A stretch of 64,000 bases of DNA from Candidatus Defluviilinea gracilis (GTDB lineage Bacteria > Chloroflexota > Anaerolineae > Anaerolineales > Villigracilaceae), in contig JADJWS010000001.1 of NCBI GenBank assembly GCA_016716235.1, forward strand, positions 1,922,001 to 1,986,000, written 5' to 3'. The stretch's first letter is position 1. Every line of letters starts with the position of its first letter. The notes under the pieces were generated by a model. It saw nothing but the letters and a program-made list of their open reading frames with translations. It ran no database searches and was not told where the DNA came from. Position numbers and translations under genes: made by a program. Positions 8,241 through 17,514 of this stretch are shown here, one piece after another.

Positions 8241-8645
8241 TTATGCAAAGTGAGAAATAAATTCGCCAGGCGAAAGAATCTTGATTTTTTGATATTCGCC
8301 AATCGTCAGCAAATGGTTGTCGCTTGATATGATAAAGGATGCATTCCCTGCAATCGCGCATTCGATAAATTTATCATCATCAGCATCTGCGTGAACCATT
8401 TTCAACTCTCCGGGTATTTCAACCTGTTCCCCATATTTACGAATATCGGCAACGACCGTGTGGATTTGATTTTCTGTATACTTGAATTTTTCGCGTAACT
8501 TTTCAGTGAGCTCAGCCAGCATCGGATTGCAATACACAGATCGAATTACCCCAGTCCGCGCCAACAGCAGGCAATGATAGGATTTTCCTTTCCACAATAG
8601 ACCCGAAATCATTGCGCTTGTGTCGAAAACAACGCGATCCGCCAT
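8241..8645 (-). CDS. PIN-domain toxin (putative toxin-antitoxin RNase)
   Basis: 134 residues. VVFDTSAMISGLLWKGKS is the first acidic-strand motif of COG1569-type PIN proteins, and the later HADADDDKFIECA and IISSDNHLL supply the other acidic residues expected to bind magnesium. The ATG at 8645 shares one base with the stop of the upstream antitoxin gene (TGATG); a TTG one codon earlier is the alternative. Presumed function: RNA cleavage when freed from its partner. Confidence 0.78.
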   Translation of the reverse strand: MADRVVFDTSAMISGLLWKGKSYHCLLLARTGVIRSVYCNPMLAELTEKLREKFKYTENQIHTVVADIRKYGEQVEIPGELKMVHADADDDKFIECAIAGNASFIISSDNHLLTIGEYQKIKILSPGEFISHFA

Positions 8646-8887
8646 CAAGCCTCATGCAAAATATCGCCGACCAATTTTTCGCGTTGCTCTTCGTTCAAAC
8701 GATCCCAGTCCATGCCGCGTTGCAAGGCAATCTCTCGAATTCGGTCATCGCCGTATTCAAGCAATTGCTCCAGCGAGTCCATTTCGGGAATCAAGACGCG
8801 CAAAAGGGACTGTTTGACGGCGGGTGATAAACGCCGCACCCATTCAACGAGTTGAGGTTCGGGGACTTCAAGCGTGACAGTTTCCAT
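8645..8887 (-). CDS. Small antitoxin-like protein of the PIN module
   Basis: 80 residues, starting METVTLEVPEPQLVEWVRRL. Preceded by AGGAG at a good distance. Position directly upstream of and overlapping a PIN toxin gene, small size and high charge make an antitoxin role likely. I do not recognise a named antitoxin fold, so the call is contextual. Confidence 0.65.
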   Translation of the reverse strand: METVTLEVPEPQLVEWVRRLSPAVKQSLLRVLIPEMDSLEQLLEYGDDRIREIALQRGMDWDRLNEEQREKLVGDILHEA

Positions 8888-8923
8888 GTCAATACTCCTG
8901 ATGCTGTGAATTATACAACTGTT

Positions 8924-10096
8924 TTATCCCGCGTCCCACGGAGCGACTCCGCGCCTGCCCTCGCCTCTCAACGACCTTTGAATTGCCTCGCCCAACCCTG
9001 GCAGGACCTCCCCTGTTGCCGCCAGCAGACCGAAGCACCCCGCGATCATCATATCCCCGAACGGGACAGAAAAATACGGTCGCAGACTCCCCCTCTCCCT
9101 GTGGGAGAGGGTAGGGGTGAGGGAGAACATGCTCCGCCTCGGTCCCGTCACCACCACATCGAATTCATCCTTCCCAAACTCAAACACCTCATCGGTGTAC
9201 ATCAACGCGCCATGACCCATGTCATTGAAGACATCTTCGTGTTTCAAGGAACCATCTGCAAGTTTATGAATCAACTGTTCGAGTTTCTGCAAATCAATCT
9301 CGCCCGTGTGATGCTCAAAGACTCCCTCGATCCCCTTTTTGCCCAGACGAAACGCCAGCGTGTGGAAGTTGCCCACGTTGCAAATGATTTTCTTTTTCCG
9401 CGCAGTCACTTGAGGATCAAAGTTTGCTCCAAACACCGCCGCGGGAGCCGTATCCATCACCACCAGCGGACATGGCAACTCTCCCGCCGAATCGACAACC
9501 GATTGCAAGCGCGTCATTATTTTTGGAACATCGTGTGATAAATAAGCAAACGCAGAAAGTGAGTTCTTGGCTTTTATTCTTTCATCCAAATAATCAAACC
9601 GAAACTGCCGATCCGAAACCCCCGCAGGCGCATTGCCATGATCGAACACCGCCACCGCGATTGCAGATAAGTCATCAAGTGAAACACCATAATCCCTGAA
9701 CGTCTTGGAAATCAACTCAAAATCAAAATCCCTCAACTCCAAACTTTCCACTTTCCACTTTAAACCTTCAACCTCATCTTCTCCAACTATCTTTATCCCC
9801 AACGCCTCCACCTTCTCCAACTCATCATTGATCGTCGTCGCCGCAGACGGGGTCATGTACACGGGAATCCCTGCCCGCGCGTATTCTTCGATTGCCCACG
9901 CCGAAGGACCGCCTCCCATTTGATGCCCGGTGAGCAGGATCGGGGTCCGCGAAAGAAGCGACTGCTTGAGGCGGCGATGAACCATCATGGTCGGCGAAGG
10001 CAGGACGAGTTTGAATCCGTTCTCGAGGTCGAGATTCGAATCGTAGAGGAAAATATCCTGCGTGCCTGTGCCGATGTCTACTGTGAGAATTTTCAT
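8924..10096 (-). CDS. DUF1786 family protein with an in-frame repeat insertion
   Basis: 390 residues. The start MKILTVDIGTGTQDIFLYDS and later VMDTAPAAVFGA and CNVGNFHTLAF resemble the actin/ASKHA-like DUF1786 (COG4012) family of unknown function, sometimes labelled pyruvate-formate-lyase-activating-like. About residues 325-337 read SLTPTLSHRERGS, translated from a palindromic repeat at 9089-9124 of the same kind that interrupts RNase P RNA at 25602-25655. The extreme C-terminus (GRRGVAPWDAG) is also repeat-derived. Both suggest repeat insertion tolerated by the protein. ATG at 10096 lies 30 bases past the VIT1 gene. Confidence 0.75.
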   Translation of the reverse strand: MKILTVDIGTGTQDIFLYDSNLDLENGFKLVLPSPTMMVHRRLKQSLLSRTPILLTGHQMGGGPSAWAIEEYARAGIPVYMTPSAATTINDELEKVEALGIKIVGEDEVEGLKWKVESLELRDFDFELISKTFRDYGVSLDDLSAIAVAVFDHGNAPAGVSDRQFRFDYLDERIKAKNSLSAFAYLSHDVPKIMTRLQSVVDSAGELPCPLVVMDTAPAAVFGANFDPQVTARKKKIICNVGNFHTLAFRLGKKGIEGVFEHHTGEIDLQKLEQLIHKLADGSLKHEDVFNDMGHGALMYTDEVFEFGKDEFDVVVTGPRRSMFSLTPTLSHRERGSLRPYFSVPFGDMMIAGCFGLLAATGEVLPGLGEAIQRSLRGEGRRGVAPWDAG

Positions 10097-10126
10097 ATTG
10101 CCCGTAAGACAAACTTCAGTTTGTCG

Positions 10127-10792
10127 TTACACCTCGATTCCCAACCACATCCGAATGAAATACCCGATGATGAATGAGAACAACGCCACGCCGAGACTCA
10201 GCCCCGCCATCTCCAAAAACCGCGCGCGGAATGATTCATCTTTCGCCACTGAGATGTAGTAATTGAACGCGGCGATGATGATCACGGCGGTGGTCAATGC
10301 CCATGCCAGATCGAAAAAATAATTTTCGAACAAAAGATATGGGAGGATAAGCAGGAAGACTGTGCAGATGTAGGCGATACCCGTGTAGAGCGCAGCGCGG
10401 GCGGGATTCTTGTTTGTGTTCTCCGAACGCGTGGAGAGATATTCGCTCGCCGCCATAGACATCGCCGCCGCGATGCCCGTGATCAAACCCGAAAGGGCGA
10501 TCAACTTCACGTTTTGCAGGGCAAGCGTAAGTCCCGCGAGAGCGCCGGTGAGTTCCACGAGCGCGTCGTTGAGTCCCAGCACCACCGAGCCTGCGTATTC
10601 GAGTCGCTCCTCGCTCAACATGGCGATCAACTGTTCCTCGTGTTCGTCTTCCTCGTGTTGAATCCGCGCCGCGTCTGGGATGACCTCCGCGACGGATGCG
10701 TAATTCTTTTGCGCCTTCTCCTCGCCGCGTTCCATGAGTTTGACGCCAAACGTGTACCCGAACACGCGGCTGACGAAGTAATACCACCACAC
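10127..10792 (-). CDS. VIT1/CCC1-type transporter, downstream part of a frameshifted gene
   Basis: The frame encodes a tail of a ferritin-like domain and then a VIT1 (CCC1) membrane domain with about five hydrophobic segments; SVVLGLNDALVELTGALAG and AAAMSMAASEYLSTRSE are family motifs. Such fusions of a rubrerythrin-like domain to VIT1 are thought to move iron or manganese across the membrane. The first 45 residues lie in another frame (see 10866-10998). Adding one A to the run of five at 10870-10874 joins the frames into a continuous 290-residue protein spanning 10127-10998. Confidence 0.78.
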   Translation of the reverse strand: MWWYYFVSRVFGYTFGVKLMERGEEKAQKNYASVAEVIPDAARIQHEEDEHEEQLIAMLSEERLEYAGSVVLGLNDALVELTGALAGLTLALQNVKLIALSGLITGIAAAMSMAASEYLSTRSENTNKNPARAALYTGIAYICTVFLLILPYLLFENYFFDLAWALTTAVIIIAAFNYYISVAKDESFRARFLEMAGLSLGVALFSFIIGYFIRMWLGIEV

Positions 10793-10865
10793 TTTGAGCC
10801 ATTGTGGCTGGACATCAGCGCCGCTGTGCTGTTTCCATTCATTGTAATGACGCAGTTCGTCCTGC

Positions 10866-10998
10866 GAGATTTTTCCAGTAGCCTTGCGTTTTCAGGCGAC
10901 TTGATCCGTTTCGCAAGCCTGCTATAAATGTGATATTCGGTGATCTCGGCGCGTTGAAAATCCAATATTTTTTGTTGCACGTCTGCAGAAAGTTGCAT
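10866..10998 (-). pseudogene. N-terminal fragment of the VIT1 fusion (frameshifted)
   Basis: MQLSADVQQKILDFQRAEIT followed by EYHIYSRLAKRIKSPENARL is the first helix pair of a ferritin-like domain; the conserved Glu and ExxxH-type residues are visible. After LLEK the frame goes wrong. With one extra A at 10870-10874 the reading continues as KISQDELRHYNEWKQHSG straight into the VIT1 frame, which is the expected family sequence. Either a homopolymer error in the assembly or a recent frameshift. Confidence 0.75.
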
Positions 10999-11119
10999 GG
11001 TCGTCTCCTTGAGGCTGTGTTTGTATTGTAAGCCATTTTATAACGGATCATATGTAGCCATATATAAGGGTGGGCAGTGTTGCATCTAGGCTTGTAACTC
11101 TTTATTAACGACCCTCCTC

Positions 11120-11148
11120 TTGAAATTTTATCGAACGTGTCATATTAT
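11120..11148 (+). promoter_or_regulatory. Sigma-70 type promoter for the lipoprotein gene at 11328
   Basis: TTGAAA (11120-11125), a 17-base spacer and TATTAT (11143-11148). It leaves an untranslated leader of about 175 bases, in which nothing else stands out. The 11052-11306 interval contains no convincing gene. Confidence 0.45.
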
Positions 11149-11327
11149 GTTAAAAACCCGATCGGGAGGTACAGATCGAAGACAATGCCCGTGTTGCAAA
11201 TCAAGAAATTATCGAACAGTTCATTCATACTGAGTGATTTTGGCAGTTTGTGACGGCGCAAAACTTTTCTTAGGCAGTCAGGAGAAGTACTGTAGGCACA
11301 TCATATTTGTTCCAAACGGAGAATTCA

Positions 11328-12116
11328 ATGAGACCCTTCAAATCGAATCCTTTTCTACTCTTCATTTTTATCCTAAGCGTGACGGCGTATGCCTGCGGAG
11401 GGGCTCTCGCCGATCCAACAGCTACCAGCACGCCAAATCCTACAGCCACCCAAACGCTCGTTCCAACAGCCACCGCCACGGCGACCAACACCCCTCGCCC
11501 TACCCGCACTCCCAATTTGGCGGCGACCCAAAAAGCGGAGGAGATCCTCGCGGAAGCGCAGAAATATGTGGAAGAGGGCTATCTCTCCAGCGCGGAGGGA
11601 AGTTTCAAAGAATACGATGATTTCCGCGAAGAATGGGCGCAACTTGGGTGGTATCAGCGCTGGCACTTTAGTGAAAAGGCACAGAACTTTTCCCTGAGCG
11701 CGCACTTGAAATGGTCGAGCGCGTATCGAAATGCGGATATCTCAGGGTGCGGTTTTGTGTTCGCCGCGCAGGACAATGGCGATCACTACGCGGTTTTTCT
11801 TGACCGCACACAAGTGCTTATGCTCTATGCCGACCTTGCTGCCGGATTCTCCCGCCGTGTCGGTGTAACCAGCGGCACTGGGCGCGTGAAGTTCGATAAT
11901 CCCGCCGACCAGCCCGTCGAAGCTGATTTCACGCTGGTAGTCAACGATGGTATCGCCTACGTGCTTGTCGATGATGCCATGATCGGCAAATACACTCTCT
12001 CGCAAAGCAAGAACCTGAACGGCAATCTCGGCCTTACACTGCTTTCCGGCACGAATAAGGATTTCGGCACTCGCTGTGAAATGACAAACATCCACGCATT
12101 CTATCCGGATAACTAA
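11328..12116 (+). CDS. Lipoprotein with Thr/Pro-rich linker and a concanavalin-like domain
   Basis: 262 residues. Start at ATG 11328 has GGAG 7 bases upstream; the upstream TTG at 11307 does not. MRPFKSNPFLLFIFILSV followed by TAYACGG is a lipoprotein signal. A long Thr/Pro/Ala linker (residues about 30-65) leads to a beta-rich domain with CGFVFAAQDNGDHYAVFLDR, resembling 3-keto-disaccharide hydrolase/laminin-G-like domains and the duplicated domain in the protein at 61644. Exposed on the cell surface; a carbohydrate-binding role is a guess. Confidence 0.7.
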   Translation: MRPFKSNPFLLFIFILSVTAYACGGALADPTATSTPNPTATQTLVPTATATATNTPRPTRTPNLAATQKAEEILAEAQKYVEEGYLSSAEGSFKEYDDFREEWAQLGWYQRWHFSEKAQNFSLSAHLKWSSAYRNADISGCGFVFAAQDNGDHYAVFLDRTQVLMLYADLAAGFSRRVGVTSGTGRVKFDNPADQPVEADFTLVVNDGIAYVLVDDAMIGKYTLSQSKNLNGNLGLTLLSGTNKDFGTRCEMTNIHAFYPDN

Positions 12117-12132
12117 ACCCATTCGAAAAATT

Positions 12133-12163
12133 CCCGCCTTCTCGCGCTCACGAGGAGGCGGGC
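12133..12163 (+). terminator. Possible terminator after the lipoprotein gene
   Basis: CCCGCCTTCTCG and CGAGGAGGCGGG form a 12-bp near-perfect stem 17 bases after the stop codon; only a weak T-stretch follows. Confidence 0.4.
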
Positions 12164-12238
12164 GCTTTCATCACAACATAACATTCCTGCCGGCATGTTT
12201 CCCTGTGCAAACGGGTGATGCGGCGGTATCATTTCCGC

Positions 12239-15200
12239 ATGTCTAATCCCGCGCTCGCGGAAGTTCTCGCAAGTTACGTCCCAAAACTGATTCAAAAACG
12301 CATCGTTGCCGACTCTGTTCCCATCGACTCGCCGGCGACGGAGGAGTTTCAAGCGGCAGTTTTATTCGCCGATATTTCCGGTTTTACCCTGCTGACCGAA
12401 CGCCTCGCCGAAAAAGGGCCGACCGGCGTCGAGAGTCTGGCGCGCATTCTCAACGAATATTTCGGGCAACTGATCGACATCATCCACGAATATGGCGGAG
12501 ATGTGGTGAAGTTTGCCGGCGACGCGGTGATTGCCGTCTGGAATATCGCCTCAGACGACGGGACGGCTGGCTCGCCCACCCGCGCCGACCAGTGGCAGTG
12601 GACGATGCGCGCCGCCGAATGCGCGCTCAAAGTCCGTGAGAAGCTCACCAACTACAAAGCTGAAGACCAAAACCTCTACCTCAAACTTGCGGTCAGTATG
12701 GGGAACATCACCACCTCCCACGTGGGGGGCGTGTTCAACCGCTGGGAATTCCTGCTCACCGGCAACCCGCTCGTGGAAGTGGGCATCGCCAACAACCTCG
12801 CCCAAGCCGGCGAGATACTCATCACACCCTCCGCATGGAAGTTGATTCGCAATGACAGCATTGGCGGACCTATCGAATTTGAATTGAAAGAGACAATAGC
12901 CCAGGGCGGGCGGCTGGATGGGCTGAACAAACCATCTTCGATCTTCAACATCCCAGAAAAACCGACCATTCCCGGCGGCGTGGAAAATTCCCTGCGTCCT
13001 TATATCCCCGGCGCGATCATCAACCGTCTCGCCGCCGGTCAAACTGCGTGGATCGCCGAACTGCGGCGCGTAACCGTGCTGTTCATCAACCTGCCCGACC
13101 TCGATCAAACTTCCAAACTGGAATTTGCTCAGGAGATTGCCCGCCTGCTCCAGCGTTCGGTGTATCGCTACGAGGGTAGTATCAACAAAATTAACGTAGA
13201 CGATAAAGGGATCACGCTGGTTGCCGCCCTGGGCTTGCCGCCGTTCTCGCACGAAGACGATCCCGCGCGCGGAGTGCAAGCCGCCCTCATGATCCGTAAA
13301 GAGCTCAACGCGCTCGGCGTGCGCAGTTCCATTGGCGTTGCTACGGGGCGTATTTTTTGCGGTTCGGTGGGCAATGAAGAACGCCGCGAATATACGACCA
13401 TCGGCAATGCGGTGAATATGTCGGCGCGGTTAATGGGCGCGGCGAGGCTTCAGGATGAGATCATTGGCGAGCACAAGATACCCATCCTATGCGACCGCGC
13501 CACCTACGACAGCGCAAAAGACGCGATCGAATTCCAAACGATCAGGCCCCAACAGGTCAAAGGTCGCGTGGAGCCGGTGGAAGTCTTCCACCCGTTGGAC
13601 GTGAAGCGCAGTATCATCCGCTCGAAGACCGAACTGATCGGGCGTCAGGATGAAAAGATTCTGCTCGGCAACGCCCTGCAAGAACTATCGCGCGGCGCGC
13701 CGCGCCAGACGATCGTGTTTCAAGGCGAGGCGGGAATCGGCAAATCGCGCTTGTTCGAGGATTTGATTCGCCAGGCTGAAACCCTGCGCGTAAATCTGTT
13801 TCGCGGCGAGGGCGATGCCATCGAAAAAAACAGCCCCTATCACGCCTGGAGGCCCATCTTTCACCGCATCCTCGGCGTGGATGAGATCACCATACAACAG
13901 GAATTCAGCGACGATGACCGTTCGCTGATTCATACAAAAGTAGTCGAGACGCTCACCCGCGTCGACCCCGATCTGGCGCGTTACGCTCCGCTTCTCGACG
14001 TGCTGTTGCCTGTTCCCATCCCGGATAACGAACTCACCTCCGCCATGGCGGGCGAAATTCGCGCGAGCAACACGCGCGAATTGTTGACGCGCCTGCTCAA
14101 CCAGGTGGCGAGCGATGCCCCGCTCTTGATCGTGATAGAGGACCTGCATTGGTTCGATTCGGCATCCTGGGCGTTGCTCGTCGATGCGCAACAAAAAGTG
14201 CGCCCGCTTTTGCTGACGTTGAATACCCGCCCGCTTGCGGAACCCCTGCCTGAAATTTTCAAACAGATCCTCGCGGCGCCGGGCGCGCGCTTGATTCGGC
14301 TCGAAGCCATGCCGCTCGATGACGTGGAGGCGCTGGTCTGCCAGCGGCTGGGCGTGCGATCCATACCGCCCGCCATTGGGAGTTTGATCCGCGAAAAGTC
14401 GGAGGGGCATCCTTTCTTTGCCGAGGAACTGGCGTATGCTTTGCGCGAGAGCGGCTTCTTAATCGTCCGTGAGCATGAGGCGACGATCAACGAATCGTTC
14501 ACGAACTTCTCCGAATTAACCCTGCCCGATACGCTCCAAGCCGCCATCACCAACCGTATCGACAGCCTCGACCCCTCGCAACAACTTGCCCTCAAAGTGG
14601 CGAGCGTGATCGGTCGCATATTCGCCTTCCGCGTGCTTCAAGCCGTGTACCCGATCGATTCGGACAAGCCCGCTTTGCGCGAATATATGGAATCGCTGAC
14701 GCGCTTGAGCCTCACGCTGGTCGAATCGGAAACGCCCGACCTGGCGTATATTTTCAAGCATGCGGTCACACAAGAGGTGGCATACAACTTGATGTTGTTC
14801 TCCCAACGCCGGCAACTGCATCAATCGGTGGCGGAGTGGATCGAAACCAGCAATGAAGGCAACCTTGATTCGTATTATCCCCTGCTTGCTTATCACTGGT
14901 CGCAAGCGGCTGAAACGCCTGAAACCTCGCGGAATCATCAGATCATCGAGAAAGCGGTGAAATATTTGGATAAAGCCGGCGCGCAGGCAGTGGAAAATAA
15001 TGCCAACCGCGAGGCGATCCAATTCTTCAAAGACGCGCTCACCTGGGACTCGCGCCTTCCCAAACCTGCCGGCGCGAACGAAACCCGCGACCGCAAAGTG
15101 AAACGGGCGCGTTGGTACGGGCAGATCGGGCTGGCGTATTACGGTTTGGGGCTGTTGCCGGATTGCGAGAAAAATATCCGCGAGGCGTTTCGCACGCTGG

Positions 15201-16429
15201 GCAAGCCATTGCCGAAGTCGCCGTGGCAGTTTGCCCTGGGGTTGATCGTGCCGGTCATCCGCCAGATTTTTCACTGGTATGTCCCATCGCGGATCGGTTC
15301 GGCGCGCGGAAGCGAACGGGGCGCATCCCTGGAATTGGCGCGGTTATATGAATTGATCGGCAGAATGTATTTTTATGCGAACGAAACCCTGCCGATCATG
15401 TACTCGATCTTGCAGTTCCTCAACTCGGCAGAGAAAGCCGGCGCTTCACCCGAACTGGCGAACGCGTATTCGGGGATGGCGGTGCTGTCCGGGTTTGCCC
15501 GCTTGCACCCGCAGGCGGAGCGATACGTGCATCGCGCGTTGACCGTGGCAAATGAGGTCAACCAGCCGTCGAACCTCATTACGGTCGGCGTGGTGACCAG
15601 CGTGTACCGCGTGAGCGTGGGGCAGTGGGATGAAATTCGCAAACAGGTGACCGCCTCTAAAATGCTGTGCGAGGAACTTGGCGATTCTCGCCAGTGGGGC
15701 GATAGCACGGTCTTGCTGGCAGAGAGCGCGTATCTTGCCGGCGACATCGACTTTGGACTGAACCTCCAAAAAGTGTTGCTGGACGATGCGCGGAAACGCA
15801 ACAGCCCGCTTCATATCGAATGGGGGCTGGCTGGGGTTGCGGCAAACAGCGTGAGGTTGGGGAACGAAGCGGAAGCCATCCCGATGCTGGAGGAGGCGTT
15901 GCAGATCCTTGAGAAGATTCCGAACCGCGCTTCCTCCATTAATACGAATGCCCAATTTGCCCTGGCGCTCTTGAAGACCGGCGATACGCGAAAGGCGAAA
16001 TTGCACGCGGCGGAAGCGCTCAGGCTGGCGAGGGGAAGTTCGCCGACCAATTACGCTATGCTCATCGGGTTTTCCGCCGCGGCGGAAGTCTATTTCACGT
16101 TGTGGGATGAAACGCTTCGCGCGCGCGACGGAATGGTTGACGCCGCCGACTTGAGGGCTTCCGCCGAAGAAGCGCTGACCCTGTTGCATTCCTACAAAAA
16201 TGTTCTTCCGATCGGTCAGGCATATTTTGGATATTTCAAAGGCTGGCGCGAATCATTGATCGCGAAACCAAACGTCGCGATGCGATCGTGGTTCAAAGCG
16301 CTGGAGGCGGCGGAGAAATTTCATTTGCAATACGAGGAGGGAATCGTGCGGGTGAAATTAGCGCAACACTTGGAACGCGGACCCAGCCGCGCGAGCCGAA
16401 CATCTGGCGCGGGCGCAGCGACTCTTTGA
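12239..16429 (+). CDS. Two class III cyclase domains fused to an AAA/STAND ATPase and TPR repeats
   Basis: About 1396 residues. The first cyclase domain (residues about 37-195) has LFADISGFTLLTERLA and KFAGDAVIAVW, the usual metal-binding Asp residues. A second (about 275-450) is degenerate at the start (VLFINLPDLDQ lacks the metal Asp pattern) but ends in the conserved GNAVNMSARLMGAA. An ATPase follows with Walker A GEAGIGKSRLFEDL and Walker B LLIVIEDLHWFD, then about 700 residues of TPR-like helices. Such proteins are putative signal-responsive cAMP producers or STAND regulators. Starts at 12215, 12218 or 12239 are possible; 12239 (MSNPALAEVLASYVPK) best fits relatives. Near 16380 one extra G seems to break the C-terminus: removing it extends the protein to 16481, ending ELDGVRKLMG. 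Confidence 0.85.
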   Translation: MSNPALAEVLASYVPKLIQKRIVADSVPIDSPATEEFQAAVLFADISGFTLLTERLAEKGPTGVESLARILNEYFGQLIDIIHEYGGDVVKFAGDAVIAVWNIASDDGTAGSPTRADQWQWTMRAAECALKVREKLTNYKAEDQNLYLKLAVSMGNITTSHVGGVFNRWEFLLTGNPLVEVGIANNLAQAGEILITPSAWKLIRNDSIGGPIEFELKETIAQGGRLDGLNKPSSIFNIPEKPTIPGGVENSLRPYIPGAIINRLAAGQTAWIAELRRVTVLFINLPDLDQTSKLEFAQEIARLLQRSVYRYEGSINKINVDDKGITLVAALGLPPFSHEDDPARGVQAALMIRKELNALGVRSSIGVATGRIFCGSVGNEERREYTTIGNAVNMSARLMGAARLQDEIIGEHKIPILCDRATYDSAKDAIEFQTIRPQQVKGRVEPVEVFHPLDVKRSIIRSKTELIGRQDEKILLGNALQELSRGAPRQTIVFQGEAGIGKSRLFEDLIRQAETLRVNLFRGEGDAIEKNSPYHAWRPIFHRILGVDEITIQQEFSDDDRSLIHTKVVETLTRVDPDLARYAPLLDVLLPVPIPDNELTSAMAGEIRASNTRELLTRLLNQVASDAPLLIVIEDLHWFDSASWALLVDAQQKVRPLLLTLNTRPLAEPLPEIFKQILAAPGARLIRLEAMPLDDVEALVCQRLGVRSIPPAIGSLIREKSEGHPFFAEELAYALRESGFLIVREHEATINESFTNFSELTLPDTLQAAITNRIDSLDPSQQLALKVASVIGRIFAFRVLQAVYPIDSDKPALREYMESLTRLSLTLVESETPDLAYIFKHAVTQEVAYNLMLFSQRRQLHQSVAEWIETSNEGNLDSYYPLLAYHWSQAAETPETSRNHQIIEKAVKYLDKAGAQAVENNANREAIQFFKDALTWDSRLPKPAGANETRDRKVKRARWYGQIGLAYYGLGLLPDCEKNIREAFRTLGKPLPKSPWQFALGLIVPVIRQIFHWYVPSRIGSARGSERGASLELARLYELIGRMYFYANETLPIMYSILQFLNSAEKAGASPELANAYSGMAVLSGFARLHPQAERYVHRALTVANEVNQPSNLITVGVVTSVYRVSVGQWDEIRKQVTASKMLCEELGDSRQWGDSTVLLAESAYLAGDIDFGLNLQKVLLDDARKRNSPLHIEWGLAGVAANSVRLGNEAEAIPMLEEALQILEKIPNRASSINTNAQFALALLKTGDTRKAKLHAAEALRLARGSSPTNYAMLIGFSAAAEVYFTLWDETLRARDGMVDAADLRASAEEALTLLHSYKNVLPIGQAYFGYFKGWRESLIAKPNVAMRSWFKALEAAEKFHLQYEEGIVRVKLAQHLERGPSRASRTSGAGAATL

Positions 16430-16470
16430 GGCGATGGGGGCGGCGCGCGAATTGGACGGCGTTCGGAAAC

Positions 16471-17514
16471 TTATGGGGTGATCACCACGCGCACATCGCC
16501 GGTGAATTTTTCCAGATCATCGAGTCGCTGATTGATCTTTCCCGCATCGAGCGGTATCACTTGCGACACCACGCGCGAGGTATCCAGAATCCCTCGCCGC
16601 GCCCACTCCACGAGCAGAGGCAACTCGCTCAGCAGATGATCGTTCGAGCCGATGATCTCCGCTTCTTTGCCGAGCACCTGCGCGTACGTGTTGATCGAGA
16701 TCGGTTGTTGATTCAATCCCACCATCACGGCGCGTCCCAGATTGCCCACAGAGTCAATCGCCTGCTCCATCGTCTTCCGCAAACCGATCATCTCCACCGC
16801 AACATTCACGCCCCTGCCCTTCGTCAACTTGCGGATCTCCTCCACCGCGTCGGCGCGGCTCGCGTCGATGGGAATCGCGTCGTATTCAGAGGCGAGTTCG
16901 AGTTTGTCGCGCTGGATGTCCACCGCGTAGACTTCGACCGCTCCCATCGCTTTTGCCAACTGGATGGCAGACAGACCGAGTCCTCCCACGCCGAAAACTG
17001 CCACAGTTTCCCCAGCCTTGATCCTGCTTTTGGTTAACGCGTGCAGGGCGGTGGCTGAGGCGCACATTAACGTCGCGCCTGCCTCGAAAGGAATCTCGTC
17101 GGGCAAGTGAATCGCGTTCCGCGCAGGGACGGCGATGTACTCCGCGTAGCCGCCATCCACATGATGACCGAGCATCTTCACCGAGTCGCAGAATTGCTCG
17201 TTGCCCGTACTGCAAGAATAACAATCGCCGCATGTGATGTTGTAATGCAAACAGACGCGCTCGCCCACTTTGACGTTCGTCACTTGCGAGCCGATCTTTT
17301 CCACCACTCCCGCAACCTCATGCCCAAGTGTGATCGGCATGAATCCCATGGCAGAACGCCCGGCGCGATAATGCGCGTCGGAGTGACAGATCCCCGCCGC
17401 GCGCACGCGCGTGAGAATTTCGCGTTCGCTGATGTTCGGGATGGGAATCTCCTGCAACTCGAGCGGTTTGCCAGTTTCCACCATCCGCACTGCCTTCATC
17501 ATCGCAACTTTCAC
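16471..17514 (-). CDS. Zinc-dependent alcohol dehydrogenase
   Basis: 347 residues of the medium-chain dehydrogenase family. Catalytic zinc ligands are Cys in AGICHSD and the GHE of TLGHEVAG; the structural zinc site is CGDCYSCSTGNEQFC. The nucleotide fold has GVGGLGLSAIQLAKAMGA. It oxidises alcohols or reduces aldehydes with NAD(P); the substrate is not evident. Converges with the cyclase gene; if the cyclase frameshift is corrected the two 3' ends overlap by 11 bases. MMKAVRM, four codons in, is an alternative start. Confidence 0.9.
   Translation of the reverse strand: MKVAMMKAVRMVETGKPLELQEIPIPNISEREILTRVRAAGICHSDAHYRAGRSAMGFMPITLGHEVAGVVEKIGSQVTNVKVGERVCLHYNITCGDCYSCSTGNEQFCDSVKMLGHHVDGGYAEYIAVPARNAIHLPDEIPFEAGATLMCASATALHALTKSRIKAGETVAVFGVGGLGLSAIQLAKAMGAVEVYAVDIQRDKLELASEYDAIPIDASRADAVEEIRKLTKGRGVNVAVEMIGLRKTMEQAIDSVGNLGRAVMVGLNQQPISINTYAQVLGKEAEIIGSNDHLLSELPLLVEWARRGILDTSRVVSQVIPLDAGKINQRLDDLEKFTGDVRVVITP

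Noticed and set aside
11185..11253. 22-codon ORF (MPVLQIKKLSNSSF...)
   Set aside because: The only Shine-Dalgarno-like sequence is too far upstream; no context.
12551..16189. Several 200-250-codon minus-strand ORFs within the cyclase gene
   Set aside because: Complementary-frame shadows of a high-G+C gene.
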